Shown here piece after piece: positions 1-5,076 of a DNA stretch of 5,544 nucleotides. The number at the start of each line of letters is the position of its first letter. Positions within the stretch are counted from its first letter, which is position 1. The notes beneath the pieces are model-generated. The model searched no databases and had not been told where the DNA came from. It saw nothing but the letters and a program-made list of their open reading frames with translations. Source of the DNA: Acidobacteriaceae bacterium (lineage in GTDB: Bacteria; Acidobacteriota; Terriglobia; Terriglobales; Acidobacteriaceae); the NCBI GenBank assembly GCA_025929125.1, contig JAICMT010000133.1, positions 1 through 5,544 on the forward strand. Reading direction: 5' to 3'. A program made the translations under genes and the position numbers.

Positions 1-134
1 GCCTCGCTCAGGGCTTCCATATCGCGGTGCGCAGTGCGCTCGGAGATCTCCAGCCGCTCTGCCAACTCACGGCTGCTCAGCCTGCCGTGCGCTTGCAGCA
101 GCATTAGCTCGGACAATAATCGAGTCGCCTTCAT
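1..134 (-). CDS. YafY/WYL-type HTH transcriptional regulator, N-terminal fragment
   Basis: Only the first 44 codons are in the window; the gene runs off the left edge. The start is the ATG at 134-132, preceded 5 bases upstream by a perfect AGGAGGT ribosome binding site (140-146). The visible protein is a winged helix-turn-helix of the HTH_11/DeoR-like type: residues about 19-44 read LSSRELAERLEISERTAHRD followed by MEALSEA, the usual 'LAe.L.vS.RT..RD...L' signature of YafY-like regulators that carry a WYL ligand-sensing domain further along. The WYL part is outside the window, so it is inferred from the family, not seen. The gene is divergent from the DinB-like gene and shares with it a 119-bp intergenic region holding a large palindrome. 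Self-regulation and control of the neighbour are therefore likely. A plain DeoR-type or BirA-type HTH is the alternative. Confidence 0.85.
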   Translation of the reverse strand, partial: MKATRLLSELMLLQAHGRLSSRELAERLEISERTAHRDMEALSE

Positions 135-170
135 CGCCCACCTCCTGCAGCCGCGTTCCACAGATTCTTC

Positions 171-203
171 TGACAAACATGACAGCATTTGTCATATATG
201 TCA
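171..203. promoter_or_regulatory. Four-half-site palindromic operator between divergent genes
   Basis: Four 5-bp half-sites are arranged as TGACA-N4-TGACA-N5-TGTCA-N4-TGTCA (171-175, 180-184, 190-194, 199-203) with exact dyad symmetry about base 187. The inner arms extend to ATGACA/TGTCAT, and one further base pair (177/197) also matches. Half-site centres are 9, 10 and 9 bp apart, close to one helical turn, so all four would face the same side of the helix. It lies 37 bp from the regulator start and about 50 bp from the DinB start, where it would cover either promoter. A binding site for the adjacent YafY-like regulator, perhaps as two dimers, is the natural inference; the bound protein is not shown by the sequence. 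Confidence 0.75.
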
Positions 204-238
204 CGTTACTTTCGCAGTCAGGAACTAAATCTGATACC

Positions 239-244
239 GAAAGG
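239..244 (+). promoter_or_regulatory. Ribosome binding site deciding the DinB-like start
   Basis: GAAAGG lies 8 bases before the ATG at 253. The in-frame GTG at 244 overlaps this site, so it is an unlikely start; the ATG at 253 is preferred. Confidence 0.6.
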
Positions 245-252
245 TGTTCTGC

Positions 253-759
253 ATGTTGCTGAAGAGATTCTTCCTAGAGCAGTTGGAGCGTGAGGCGGCC
301 GCCTCCCGTAAGGCAATTGAACGCACCCCCGAAGGCGAGAACGGCTGGAAGCCGCACGAACGCTCGATGGAGCTGGGTTACCTGGCGGGCCTCGTAGCCA
401 CCATGCCCGGCTGGCTGGCCTTGATGATCGAAACCGACGAGCTCGATCTGGACGCATCCGACGGATCTAGCTTCCGCACGAAGCCTGCCAACTCGCGCGC
501 GGAACTGCTCCAGCAGCTGGACGAGGGGCTCGCCCGCTCGCGTAAGGCGCTAGAGAAAACCAGCGAGGCCCACCTGAACACCAGCTGGCGTCTCAGAATG
601 GGCGATCAGGTCATCACGGAAGGGCCAAGATATGCGATGATCGCCGACGGCGCGCTCAGTCACCTCGCGCACCACCGCGGCCAGCTCACCGTCTATCTTC
701 GCCTAAAAGAGGCCAAAGTCCCGGCCATCTATGGTCCCAGTGCCGACGAGTTCCACTGA
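253..759 (+). CDS. DinB-superfamily protein (four-helix bundle, putative metal-dependent)
   Basis: This 168-aa protein has the size and layout of DinB/YfiT-like four-helix-bundle proteins. Members are often thiol-dependent or metal-dependent enzymes induced by stress, but most have no assigned reaction. The C-terminal metal motif is clear: H137-L-A-H-H141-R-G-Q in SHLAHHRGQLTVYLRL. An N-terminal helix (residues 1-22) and a WKPHERSMELG stretch before helix 2 also fit. Where many relatives have His in helix 2 (LA-x-H-VA), this protein has LAGLVA with Leu47, so the usual three-His site may be incomplete. H35 nearby could substitute, but that is a guess. The start at 253 is chosen for its spacing from GAAAGG. 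It is divergent from a YafY-like regulator and probably controlled by the palindrome between them. No close downstream partner: 213 bp separate it from the next gene. Confidence 0.8.
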   Translation: MLLKRFFLEQLEREAAASRKAIERTPEGENGWKPHERSMELGYLAGLVATMPGWLALMIETDELDLDASDGSSFRTKPANSRAELLQQLDEGLARSRKALEKTSEAHLNTSWRLRMGDQVITEGPRYAMIADGALSHLAHHRGQLTVYLRLKEAKVPAIYGPSADEFH

Positions 760-972
760 GCTGGGATATTGGGGGGCTCCATTCATGGCGCAAATGGCTT
801 GAGTGGGGCCGTTCAGGCTTTGAAAACAGGCAAGAGAGCTGAGAAGTGACTATGAGGGGTGTCGCCACAAAAATCTTCTGGTGTCCGGGCCTGCTCGACA
901 GGCATACTGCTGGAACCGTTTCAACTGAGCTTCCCAGCCCTCGCCGGCCACTTTCCTTCCCAGGAGAGCAAT

Positions 973-1710
973 ATGGCAACTGATGCAATGCGTCCCCAGA
1001 TTCTGCCGGTGACGCGTACTCGCCCGATCGCAGACCGAATCTTTTTCTCGACCATGATCCTGCTGCTCTGGATGACGGTCCTCATTGGTTTCGCGAAGAC
1101 CTACTTCCTAGCCGGAATGATCCATGCTCCCCTTCCCAACCGCCTCATCCACATTCACGGCGCGATATTCACCCTCTGGATGGTCCTGCTGCTGGTGCAG
1201 GAGGGCCTCATCACGGTCCGGAAGGTAGCCTGGCATCGCGCCCTCGGACTCGCCGGATTCGCCCTCGCAGTGTGCATGGTCGTTATCGGCCTGGTCGCCG
1301 CGACAGACGCGCTCCACCGGGACGTGGGCCATCTCGGTCTGGACGCCAAAACGTTCTACGTTATTCCTGTCAGCGCGATCGGACTGTTCGCCGTATATGT
1401 CCTCTTCGCCTGGCACGCCCGCAGAAGGCCTGCCGCGCACAAGCGGCTGATCCTGATCGCGACCATTGCACTGATGGATGCTGCCGTAGGCCGCTGGCCC
1501 GTTGCTTCCTTGCAAGCGAATCCGAAGCTGATGGACCTGGTGCCCTTTGGCTTCCTGCTGACCATCGTTATGTTCGACCTGGTCACGCAGAAAAAAGTGC
1601 TGAGGACGACGCTATGGGCCTCGCTCCTCCTCGTCGCCGTTCACGTCATACGCGTCCCCATCGGCCTTACCCATGCATGGCGAGCCTTCGCGGCGCACAT
1701 GATTGGCTAG
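973..1710 (+). CDS. Seven-TM membrane protein with clustered histidines, unknown function
   Basis: A 245-aa integral membrane protein starting at ATG 973, 5 bases after AGGAGA (962-967). I count seven hydrophobic segments: about 24-46, 62-81, 90-110, 128-148, 158-173, 189-205 and 212-232. Histidines cluster at membrane edges: H60/H62 entering TM2 (LIHIHGAIFTLWMV), H88 before TM3 (WHRALG), H148 ending TM4, H156 before TM5 (AAHKRLILIA) and H224 in TM7 (AVHVIR). This pattern recurs in unnamed bacterial 7-TM proteins and resembles haem-binding or DUF2306-like membrane proteins. I do not recognise a named family with certainty, and haem or metal binding is inference. The next gene, 36 bp downstream, encodes a cytochrome c lipoprotein, which makes a role in membrane electron transfer plausible. 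Opening the frame upstream to GTG 859 adds 38 residues that do not look like a real N-terminus. Confidence 0.8.
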   Translation: MATDAMRPQILPVTRTRPIADRIFFSTMILLLWMTVLIGFAKTYFLAGMIHAPLPNRLIHIHGAIFTLWMVLLLVQEGLITVRKVAWHRALGLAGFALAVCMVVIGLVAATDALHRDVGHLGLDAKTFYVIPVSAIGLFAVYVLFAWHARRRPAAHKRLILIATIALMDAAVGRWPVASLQANPKLMDLVPFGFLLTIVMFDLVTQKKVLRTTLWASLLLVAVHVIRVPIGLTHAWRAFAAHMIG

Positions 1711-1735
1711 CGCATCGCGCTGCGAAGCAGATGCG
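1711..1735 (+). other. Hairpin with GCGA tetraloop right after the 7-TM stop codon
   Basis: CGCATC (1711-1716) pairs with GATGCG (1730-1735). An inner GCT/AGC stem closes a GCGA loop (1722-1725), a GNRA-type tetraloop, and a small internal loop (GC opposite A) separates the two stems. It begins at the first base after the TAG stop. No T-tract follows, so it is not a standard intrinsic terminator. An mRNA 3' stabiliser, processing site or weak terminator are the options. Confidence 0.4.
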
Positions 1736-1740
1736 ACAAT
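1735..1740 (+). promoter_or_regulatory. -10-like hexamer before the cytochrome gene (possible leaderless promoter)
   Basis: GACAAT lies 6 bases before the ATG at 1747, so transcription would begin at about the start codon. No convincing -35 and no Shine-Dalgarno are visible. Weak alone, but the same geometry recurs upstream of other genes here. Confidence 0.3.
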
Positions 1741-1746
1741 AGTTCT

Positions 1747-2112
1747 ATGAGAACGTTCGCCCAAGGGTGCATCGCCGGGTGTTGCGCCGGTCTTGTGCTC
1801 TTCGCCGCAGCGGGCTGCAAGAAGCTGCCGCCGCCCACCCCGCTCTCTGAGCTGAATCCGCAGCAGATGCATGGCTATCAGGTCTACCAGGCCAACTGCG
1901 CGCAGTGCCACAACGACCGCACCAACCAGCCACTGAACGGACCCTCGCTGCGCAGCATTTTCAAGAAGCAGTACCTGGACAGCGGCGCCCCAGCGACAGA
2001 TGACCGCGTGATGGACGCCATCCTTTACGGCCGCCAGATGATGCCTCCCATGGGTAGCCGTATGACTCCGCAGGAGCGGGAAGACTTGCTCGCGTACCTC
2101 CACACCTTATGA
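1747..2112 (+). CDS. Monohaem cytochrome c lipoprotein
   Basis: A 121-aa exported class I-type cytochrome c. Residues 1-23 form a lipoprotein signal peptide ending in the lipobox FAAAGC, with C24 the expected lipidated residue, followed by KKLPPPTPL as a flexible linker. The haem site is C51-A-Q-C54-H55 (NCAQCH); the candidate sixth ligand is a Met in the MMPPMGSRM stretch (residues 98-106), and the C-terminal helix MTPQEREDLLAYLHTL is typical of c-type cytochromes. It should be anchored in the membrane, facing the periplasm, and shuttle single electrons; partners are unknown. There is no clear Shine-Dalgarno before the ATG at 1747, which has a -10-like GACAAT six bases upstream. Its stop overlaps the start of the following small membrane protein (ATGA), suggesting coupled translation and a shared function. 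Confidence 0.92.
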   Translation: MRTFAQGCIAGCCAGLVLFAAAGCKKLPPPTPLSELNPQQMHGYQVYQANCAQCHNDRTNQPLNGPSLRSIFKKQYLDSGAPATDDRVMDAILYGRQMMPPMGSRMTPQEREDLLAYLHTL

Positions 2113-2480
2113 GTGATCCGGTAATCCAACCTGACCTGCCGCGCCCCAACCTACGGGGACAGATGCTGCCCGGCGTCGCCGGCATCTGCCTTTACATGTT
2201 GGTGGTAGCGCTAACCGGAGTTTTCGGCGCCTTTCGCGGAGCTTTTCCGCCGATGATTGCGTTGCCAACCTGCACTCTGCTGGTGGTAGGCGTCTTTGGC
2301 CTGCTTCGCCTTCGCCGTTGGGGCTGGGCCATGGTGACTGCAGGAAGCCTGCTGATCTCTGCGATGTACGGCTGGATGGCCCACTCAGTCGCGATGTCGC
2401 GGCTGTGGGTGATGGCGGGGCTCGACTTCTGCATGTTCCTGTATCTCATCCGGGCCGAGGTCCGCGACCGCCTCCGCTGA
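2109..2480 (+). CDS. Small four-TM membrane protein, unknown function
   Basis: This 123-aa protein starts at ATG 2109 inside the stop of the cytochrome gene (ATGA overlap), so it is probably translated by coupling. Four hydrophobic segments are seen at about residues 22-42, 48-67, 71-91 and 97-114, with Arg-rich loops (RLRRWGW at 67-73) and a basic tail (RAEVRDRLR). There is no signal peptide, no cysteine motif and no conserved His pair in the membrane, so it is unlikely to carry haem itself. I do not recognise the family. Overlap with a c-type cytochrome suggests it could be a membrane subunit or anchor partner, but this rests on position only. lipA begins 27 bp downstream, possibly from its own promoter. 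Confidence 0.75.
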   Translation: MSDPVIQPDLPRPNLRGQMLPGVAGICLYMLVVALTGVFGAFRGAFPPMIALPTCTLLVVGVFGLLRLRRWGWAMVTAGSLLISAMYGWMAHSVAMSRLWVMAGLDFCMFLYLIRAEVRDRLR

Positions 2481-2493
2481 GCACGCTCGGCGA

Positions 2494-2499
2494 TACAAT
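2494..2499 (+). promoter_or_regulatory. -10 hexamer TACAAT just before lipA
   Basis: TACAAT matches the TATAAT consensus at 5 of 6 positions. It ends 5 bases before GTG 2505 and 8 before ATG 2508, so a transcript would start at about the start codon with essentially no leader. No good -35 hexamer is seen 16-18 bp upstream. Confidence 0.4.
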
Positions 2500-2507
2500 C
2501 GAAGGTG

Positions 2508-3434
2508 ATGACACCGCCAGCCGTAGCCGAGCTCGTGCAGATTGATCTCTCGCCGCGCCGACCGGTGCGCAAGCCGGATTGGCTGAAGGCGAAGGCTCCC
2601 GGCGGCGAGACCTTTCATAATCTAAAGAAGCTCGCGCGGGAGCAGCATCTGCATACGGTCTGCGAGAGCGCGCAATGTCCCAATATAGGCGAGTGCTGGA
2701 ACCAGAAGGCTGCGACCTTCATGATGCTGGGTAACCTGTGCACCCGTCGCTGCGGCTTCTGCGCGGTGCCCAAGGGCAAGCCTGAACCCATCGATTTTGA
2801 CGAACCTCGGCGAGTGGCCTATGCGGTTGCCCAGCTGGGTCTAAGCCATGCTGTGATTACCAGCGTCAACCGCGACGATGACAACGTCGGATCCGCCCGG
2901 TGTTTCGCCGAGGTAGTCCGGCAGATTCGGCTCCAATCGCCTGGAACCCGCGTGGAGATCCTCACTCCAGACTTCCAAGGAAATCCGGAATCGCTGCGAA
3001 TTGTGGTGGAAGCGCGCCCGGAGATTCTTAACCACAACATCGAGACCGTGCCGCGGCTCTATCGGATCGCCAAGTCCGGAGGGAGGTACGAGCGCTCGCT
3101 CGAGTTCCTGCATAAAGCCAAGCAGATGGCTGCGGAGGCAGGGCGCGAGCAGGTGACCAAGACCGGCATCATCGTCGGCCTGGGCGAAGAGATGCATGAA
3201 CTGCTCACAGTTTTCCGCGATCTCGCTGAGCGCAAGGTGGACATCCTGACCATTGGCCAGTATCTGCGGCCCTCGCGGGATCACCTCGTGCTGCAACGGT
3301 TCTACACCCCGGACGAGTTCGCCTTCCTTAAGCACGAGGCGCTCGCCATGGGCTTCCGGCACGTGGAGAGCGGGCCGCTGGTCCGCTCCAGCTACCACGC
3401 GCAGGAGCAGGCGGAATCGACCGGACTGGCGTAG
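2508..3434 (+). CDS. lipA: Lipoyl synthase
   Basis: LipA is a radical-SAM enzyme that inserts two sulfurs at C6 and C8 of protein-bound octanoyl groups, making the lipoyl cofactor of pyruvate and 2-oxoglutarate dehydrogenases and the glycine cleavage system. All signatures are present (numbering from ATG 2508, 308 aa). The auxiliary-cluster motif CX4CX5C is C52, C57, C63 (CESAQCPNIGEC). The radical-SAM motif CX3CX2C is C78, C82, C85 (CTRRCGFC). GLGE is at about 225, GQYLRPS follows, and the C-terminal RSSY (293-296) supplies the serine ligand of the sacrificed 4Fe-4S cluster. The length is normal. The usual TSVDRDDLPDGGA segment reads TSVNRDDDNVGSA, a mild variant. The start could also be GTG 2505, one codon earlier; neither has a well-spaced Shine-Dalgarno. 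No lipB or lplA is in view. Confidence 0.97.
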   Translation: MTPPAVAELVQIDLSPRRPVRKPDWLKAKAPGGETFHNLKKLAREQHLHTVCESAQCPNIGECWNQKAATFMMLGNLCTRRCGFCAVPKGKPEPIDFDEPRRVAYAVAQLGLSHAVITSVNRDDDNVGSARCFAEVVRQIRLQSPGTRVEILTPDFQGNPESLRIVVEARPEILNHNIETVPRLYRIAKSGGRYERSLEFLHKAKQMAAEAGREQVTKTGIIVGLGEEMHELLTVFRDLAERKVDILTIGQYLRPSRDHLVLQRFYTPDEFAFLKHEALAMGFRHVESGPLVRSSYHAQEQAESTGLA

Positions 3435-3460
3435 TTCCGCAAGGGCTGCCCCGACTCAAG

Positions 3461-3466
3461 TACACT
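3461..3466 (+). promoter_or_regulatory. -10-like TACACT before the NTF2-like gene
   Basis: TACACT lies exactly 6 bases before the ATG at 3473, and no Shine-Dalgarno is present. This fits a leaderless transcript beginning at the start codon. The -35 region shows no good match. Confidence 0.35.
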
Positions 3467-3472
3467 TTTCGC

Positions 3473-3964
3473 ATGCTTGCCCGCCGTTTCCGCAAACCGT
3501 TCCCAGTGACGTGGCTCCTCTGCACAGCCGTAGTCGCATTCCTTTGTGTTGCACATGTTCGCGCGCAGGATGATAACCAGCTGCACACTGCTTCGAAAGA
3601 GGAGCTGGAAATTGTTAAGGTGGTGCTGGCGCAGGAGAGAGCATGGAATAACGGTGACCTTGCGGCGTACCTTCAGGGCTTCAAGGACTCGCCGGATACT
3701 GTGTTTATGGCGCACCAGATCTCACGGGGATTCGCGCAGATTTCTGAAGACTATAAACACAATTACGCCAGCCGGGCTGTGATGGGCCAGCTGACGTTTT
3801 CTGAGTTGGAGTCACATCCGATTAGCGAAACTCTCGCCATCTGCCTGGGCCGGTATCACCTGGATCGTGCGCGCAAAGATGGGGGCCCAGCGGACGGCCT
3901 GTTCTCACTGGTCATGGAGAAGACGGATAGCGGCTGGAAGATCGTTCTCGACCACACCAATTAG
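3473..3964 (+). CDS. Secreted NTF2-like (SnoaL/DUF4440-type) protein
   Basis: A 163-aa protein with a Sec signal peptide: basic start (MLARRFRKPF), hydrophobic core to about residue 28, and a likely cut after V-R-A (residue 31). The mature part of about 132 aa matches an NTF2-like cone fold: helix 1 carries QERAWNNGDLAAYLQGF, the middle has MGQLTFSELESHPI, and the end reads GWKIVLDHTN, which is characteristic of DUF4440/SnoaL-like proteins that usually end in DHTS or similar. Members may be isomerase-like or simply ligand-binding; no catalytic residue allows a specific reaction to be named. The protein should be periplasmic or secreted. It starts 38 bp after lipA, apparently from its own promoter, and converges on frr with only 5 bp between stop codons. 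Confidence 0.8.
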   Translation: MLARRFRKPFPVTWLLCTAVVAFLCVAHVRAQDDNQLHTASKEELEIVKVVLAQERAWNNGDLAAYLQGFKDSPDTVFMAHQISRGFAQISEDYKHNYASRAVMGQLTFSELESHPISETLAICLGRYHLDRARKDGGPADGLFSLVMEKTDSGWKIVLDHTN

Positions 3965-3969
3965 CGCAG

Positions 3970-4554
3970 TCACACGGTCATGATCTCCTTCTCCTTGGCC
4001 TTGAACATCTCCTCGATGCGCTTGATCTCTGCATCGGTGAGCTGCTGAATCTCTTCGTTGGACCGCTTTTCATCATCGGCGGAGATCAGCTTGTCCTTCA
4101 TTGCTTTCTTAACCTGATCGTTGCCGTCGCGGCGGATGTTGCGAATTGCGGTCTTGTGGTCCTCCAGCACTCCAGCCAGATGCTTGACGGCCTCGCGACG
4201 CCGTTCTTCAGTCATCGGCGGCACGGGCACGCGAACGACCTCGCCATCGTGCATGGGATTGAATCCAAGGCCGCTGGTACGGATTGCCTTCTCGATGGGA
4301 GCAACCATGGTCTTCTCCCACGGCTTTACCAGAATGAGTTGGGCTTCGGGGGTCGAGATCTGCGCGACCTGCGACAGCGGCGTGTCCGTGCCGTAGTAGT
4401 CCACCTTCACCTGGTCCAGCATATGAATACTTGCCCGGCCGGTGCGAGTTGAAAGCAGGTTGGCGCGGAAATCTTCCACGGTCTTCTCCATCCGGGATTT
4501 CAATTGCGCATGCACATCCTTCAACGCCACGATACTTGCCATCGCCGATGCCAT
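3970..4554 (-). CDS. frr: Ribosome recycling factor
   Basis: RRF splits the post-termination ribosome together with EF-G, releasing mRNA and tRNA; it acts in the cytoplasm and is essential in most bacteria. This copy has 194 aa, slightly longer than the common 185-187. Family motifs are plain: LSTRTGRAS (about 34-42), DYYGTDTPLSQVAQIS (about 52-67), RVPVPPMTEERRREAVK, and the hinge/head helix RNIRRDGND with the conserved arginines (about 138-146). The start is the ATG at 4554, which has GGAGG 8 bases upstream; a GTG at 4581 also opens the frame but lies upstream of that site and would add 9 atypical residues. It usually sits after pyrH in a tsf-pyrH-frr string; here no pyrH is adjacent and frr appears transcribed alone. 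The 3' end faces the NTF2-like gene. Confidence 0.97.
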   Translation of the reverse strand: MASAMASIVALKDVHAQLKSRMEKTVEDFRANLLSTRTGRASIHMLDQVKVDYYGTDTPLSQVAQISTPEAQLILVKPWEKTMVAPIEKAIRTSGLGFNPMHDGEVVRVPVPPMTEERRREAVKHLAGVLEDHKTAIRNIRRDGNDQVKKAMKDKLISADDEKRSNEEIQQLTDAEIKRIEEMFKAKEKEIMTV

Positions 4555-4562
4555 CTTGTATG

Positions 4563-4567
4563 CCTCC
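4563..4567 (-). promoter_or_regulatory. Ribosome binding site deciding the frr start
   Basis: GGAGG on the minus strand, 8 bases before the ATG at 4554, identifies that ATG as the frr start rather than the GTG at 4581. Confidence 0.75.
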
Positions 4568-4612
4568 GGTGCTTGATACACGGCCGCTTGTTCGAGCAGG
4601 CCTGACCTGCTT

Positions 4613-4618
4613 ATTCTA
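4613..4618 (-). promoter_or_regulatory. Possible -10 element for frr
   Basis: On the minus strand this reads TAGAAT (5 of 6 to TATAAT), giving an untranslated leader of about 50 bases. The -35 region has no strong match. The leader contains a short perfect palindrome CAGGCCTG (4597-4604). Confidence 0.3.
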
Positions 4619-4729
4619 CAGTCGTTCGCGATTCCGGTTGAGCAGCAGCAGCCCGGAGTTCTTATTCAAGAGCCCTCTTCGATGGCTATAGAGCGAGGCG
4701 GTCACTTCAAAGCTGTTACCACAGTTCTG

Positions 4730-4758
4730 TTGCAAGAGATGCTAGGGGCCACTAGGTT
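4730..4758 (+). promoter_or_regulatory. Candidate promoter for the 70-aa gene
   Basis: TTGCAA (4730-4735) and TAGGTT (4753-4758) are separated by exactly 17 bp. The -10-like hexamer ends 6 bases before the ATG at 4765. Both hexamers are imperfect (4 of 6 and 3 of 6). If used, the transcript would be leaderless. Confidence 0.3.
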
Positions 4759-4764
4759 GGGAAC

Positions 4765-4977
4765 ATGGACCTGCAGTTGAGCTATGATCAGCGCGCGCGC
4801 CTTGAGTTGATTGCGATCCACTCAGGAGTCACGATGGAGCAGCTTGTGCTGGAGGCTGCCGAGCTTCTGCTGGAACGTGATGCTGCCGATGGGCCTGCAG
4901 CGAAGCAACCATGGCAACAGCGTTTCCTCTCCTCAGTGGAGCTGGACGAGCGGTTCTTCCGACTACTCCGTCACTGA
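4765..4977 (+). CDS. Small protein resembling a ribbon-helix-helix antitoxin, orphan
   Basis: A 70-aa protein. The first half reads as a short strand followed by two helices (MDLQLSYDQRARLELIAIHS, then GVTMEQLVLEAAELLLERD), much like RHH/ParD-type antitoxin or regulator N-termini of the form 'LT.eQ...L..lA...G.s.eeLV.eA...LL'. The second half (about residues 45-70, PWQQRFLSSVELDERFFRLL) is of a kind that in antitoxins can contact the toxin. No toxin gene follows: the next 99 bp are noncoding and then mltG begins. So it may be an orphan antitoxin, a small DNA-binding regulator, or a conserved hypothetical. No good Shine-Dalgarno is visible; a -10-like hexamer lies 6 bases before the ATG. It diverges from frr across 210 bp. 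Confidence 0.6.
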   Translation: MDLQLSYDQRARLELIAIHSGVTMEQLVLEAAELLLERDAADGPAAKQPWQQRFLSSVELDERFFRLLRH

Positions 4978-5015
4978 AGCGCCTGAGAGCAAGCTGATCC
5001 GCTACCGCCGCAGCT

Positions 5016-5021
5016 TACAAT
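5016..5021 (+). promoter_or_regulatory. -10 hexamer TACAAT upstream of mltG
   Basis: TACAAT, identical to the hexamer before lipA, lies about 55 bases before the mltG start in the 99-bp gap after the 70-aa gene. The -35 region is poor. It suggests mltG has its own promoter with a leader of roughly 50 bases. Confidence 0.35.
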
Positions 5022-5076
5022 GCATCTGGGCGCGCTCTAATACCCAAGTGCCCAATACCCGACGGAAGGTTTGGCA

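Noticed and set aside
859..972. N-terminal extension of the 7-TM protein to GTG 859
   Set aside because: It adds 38 residues without membrane or signal character, and AGGAGA at 962-967 is ideally spaced for ATG 973.
852..983. Short open frame starting at ATG 852 (MRGVATKIFW...)
   Set aside because: About 43 codons, overlaps the 7-TM start, no recognisable motif and no good ribosome binding site. The 760-972 gap shows nothing else I can support.
1612..2103. 163-codon minus-strand open frame across the end of the 7-TM gene and the cytochrome gene
   Set aside because: Antisense to two well-supported genes, one with an unmistakable CxxCH; no motif of its own.
2841..3398. 185-codon open frame antisense to lipA
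   Set aside because: Lies wholly inside a clear lipA; the translation has no domain character and is expected from the GC-rich codon bias.
4555..4581. GTG 4581 as the frr start
   Set aside because: The GGAGG site lies between it and ATG 4554, and the extra nine residues are not typical of the family.
4682..4780. Short frame MAIERGGHFK... upstream of the 70-aa gene
   Set aside because: About 32 codons, out of frame with the downstream gene, no Shine-Dalgarno; more likely leader or promoter DNA.
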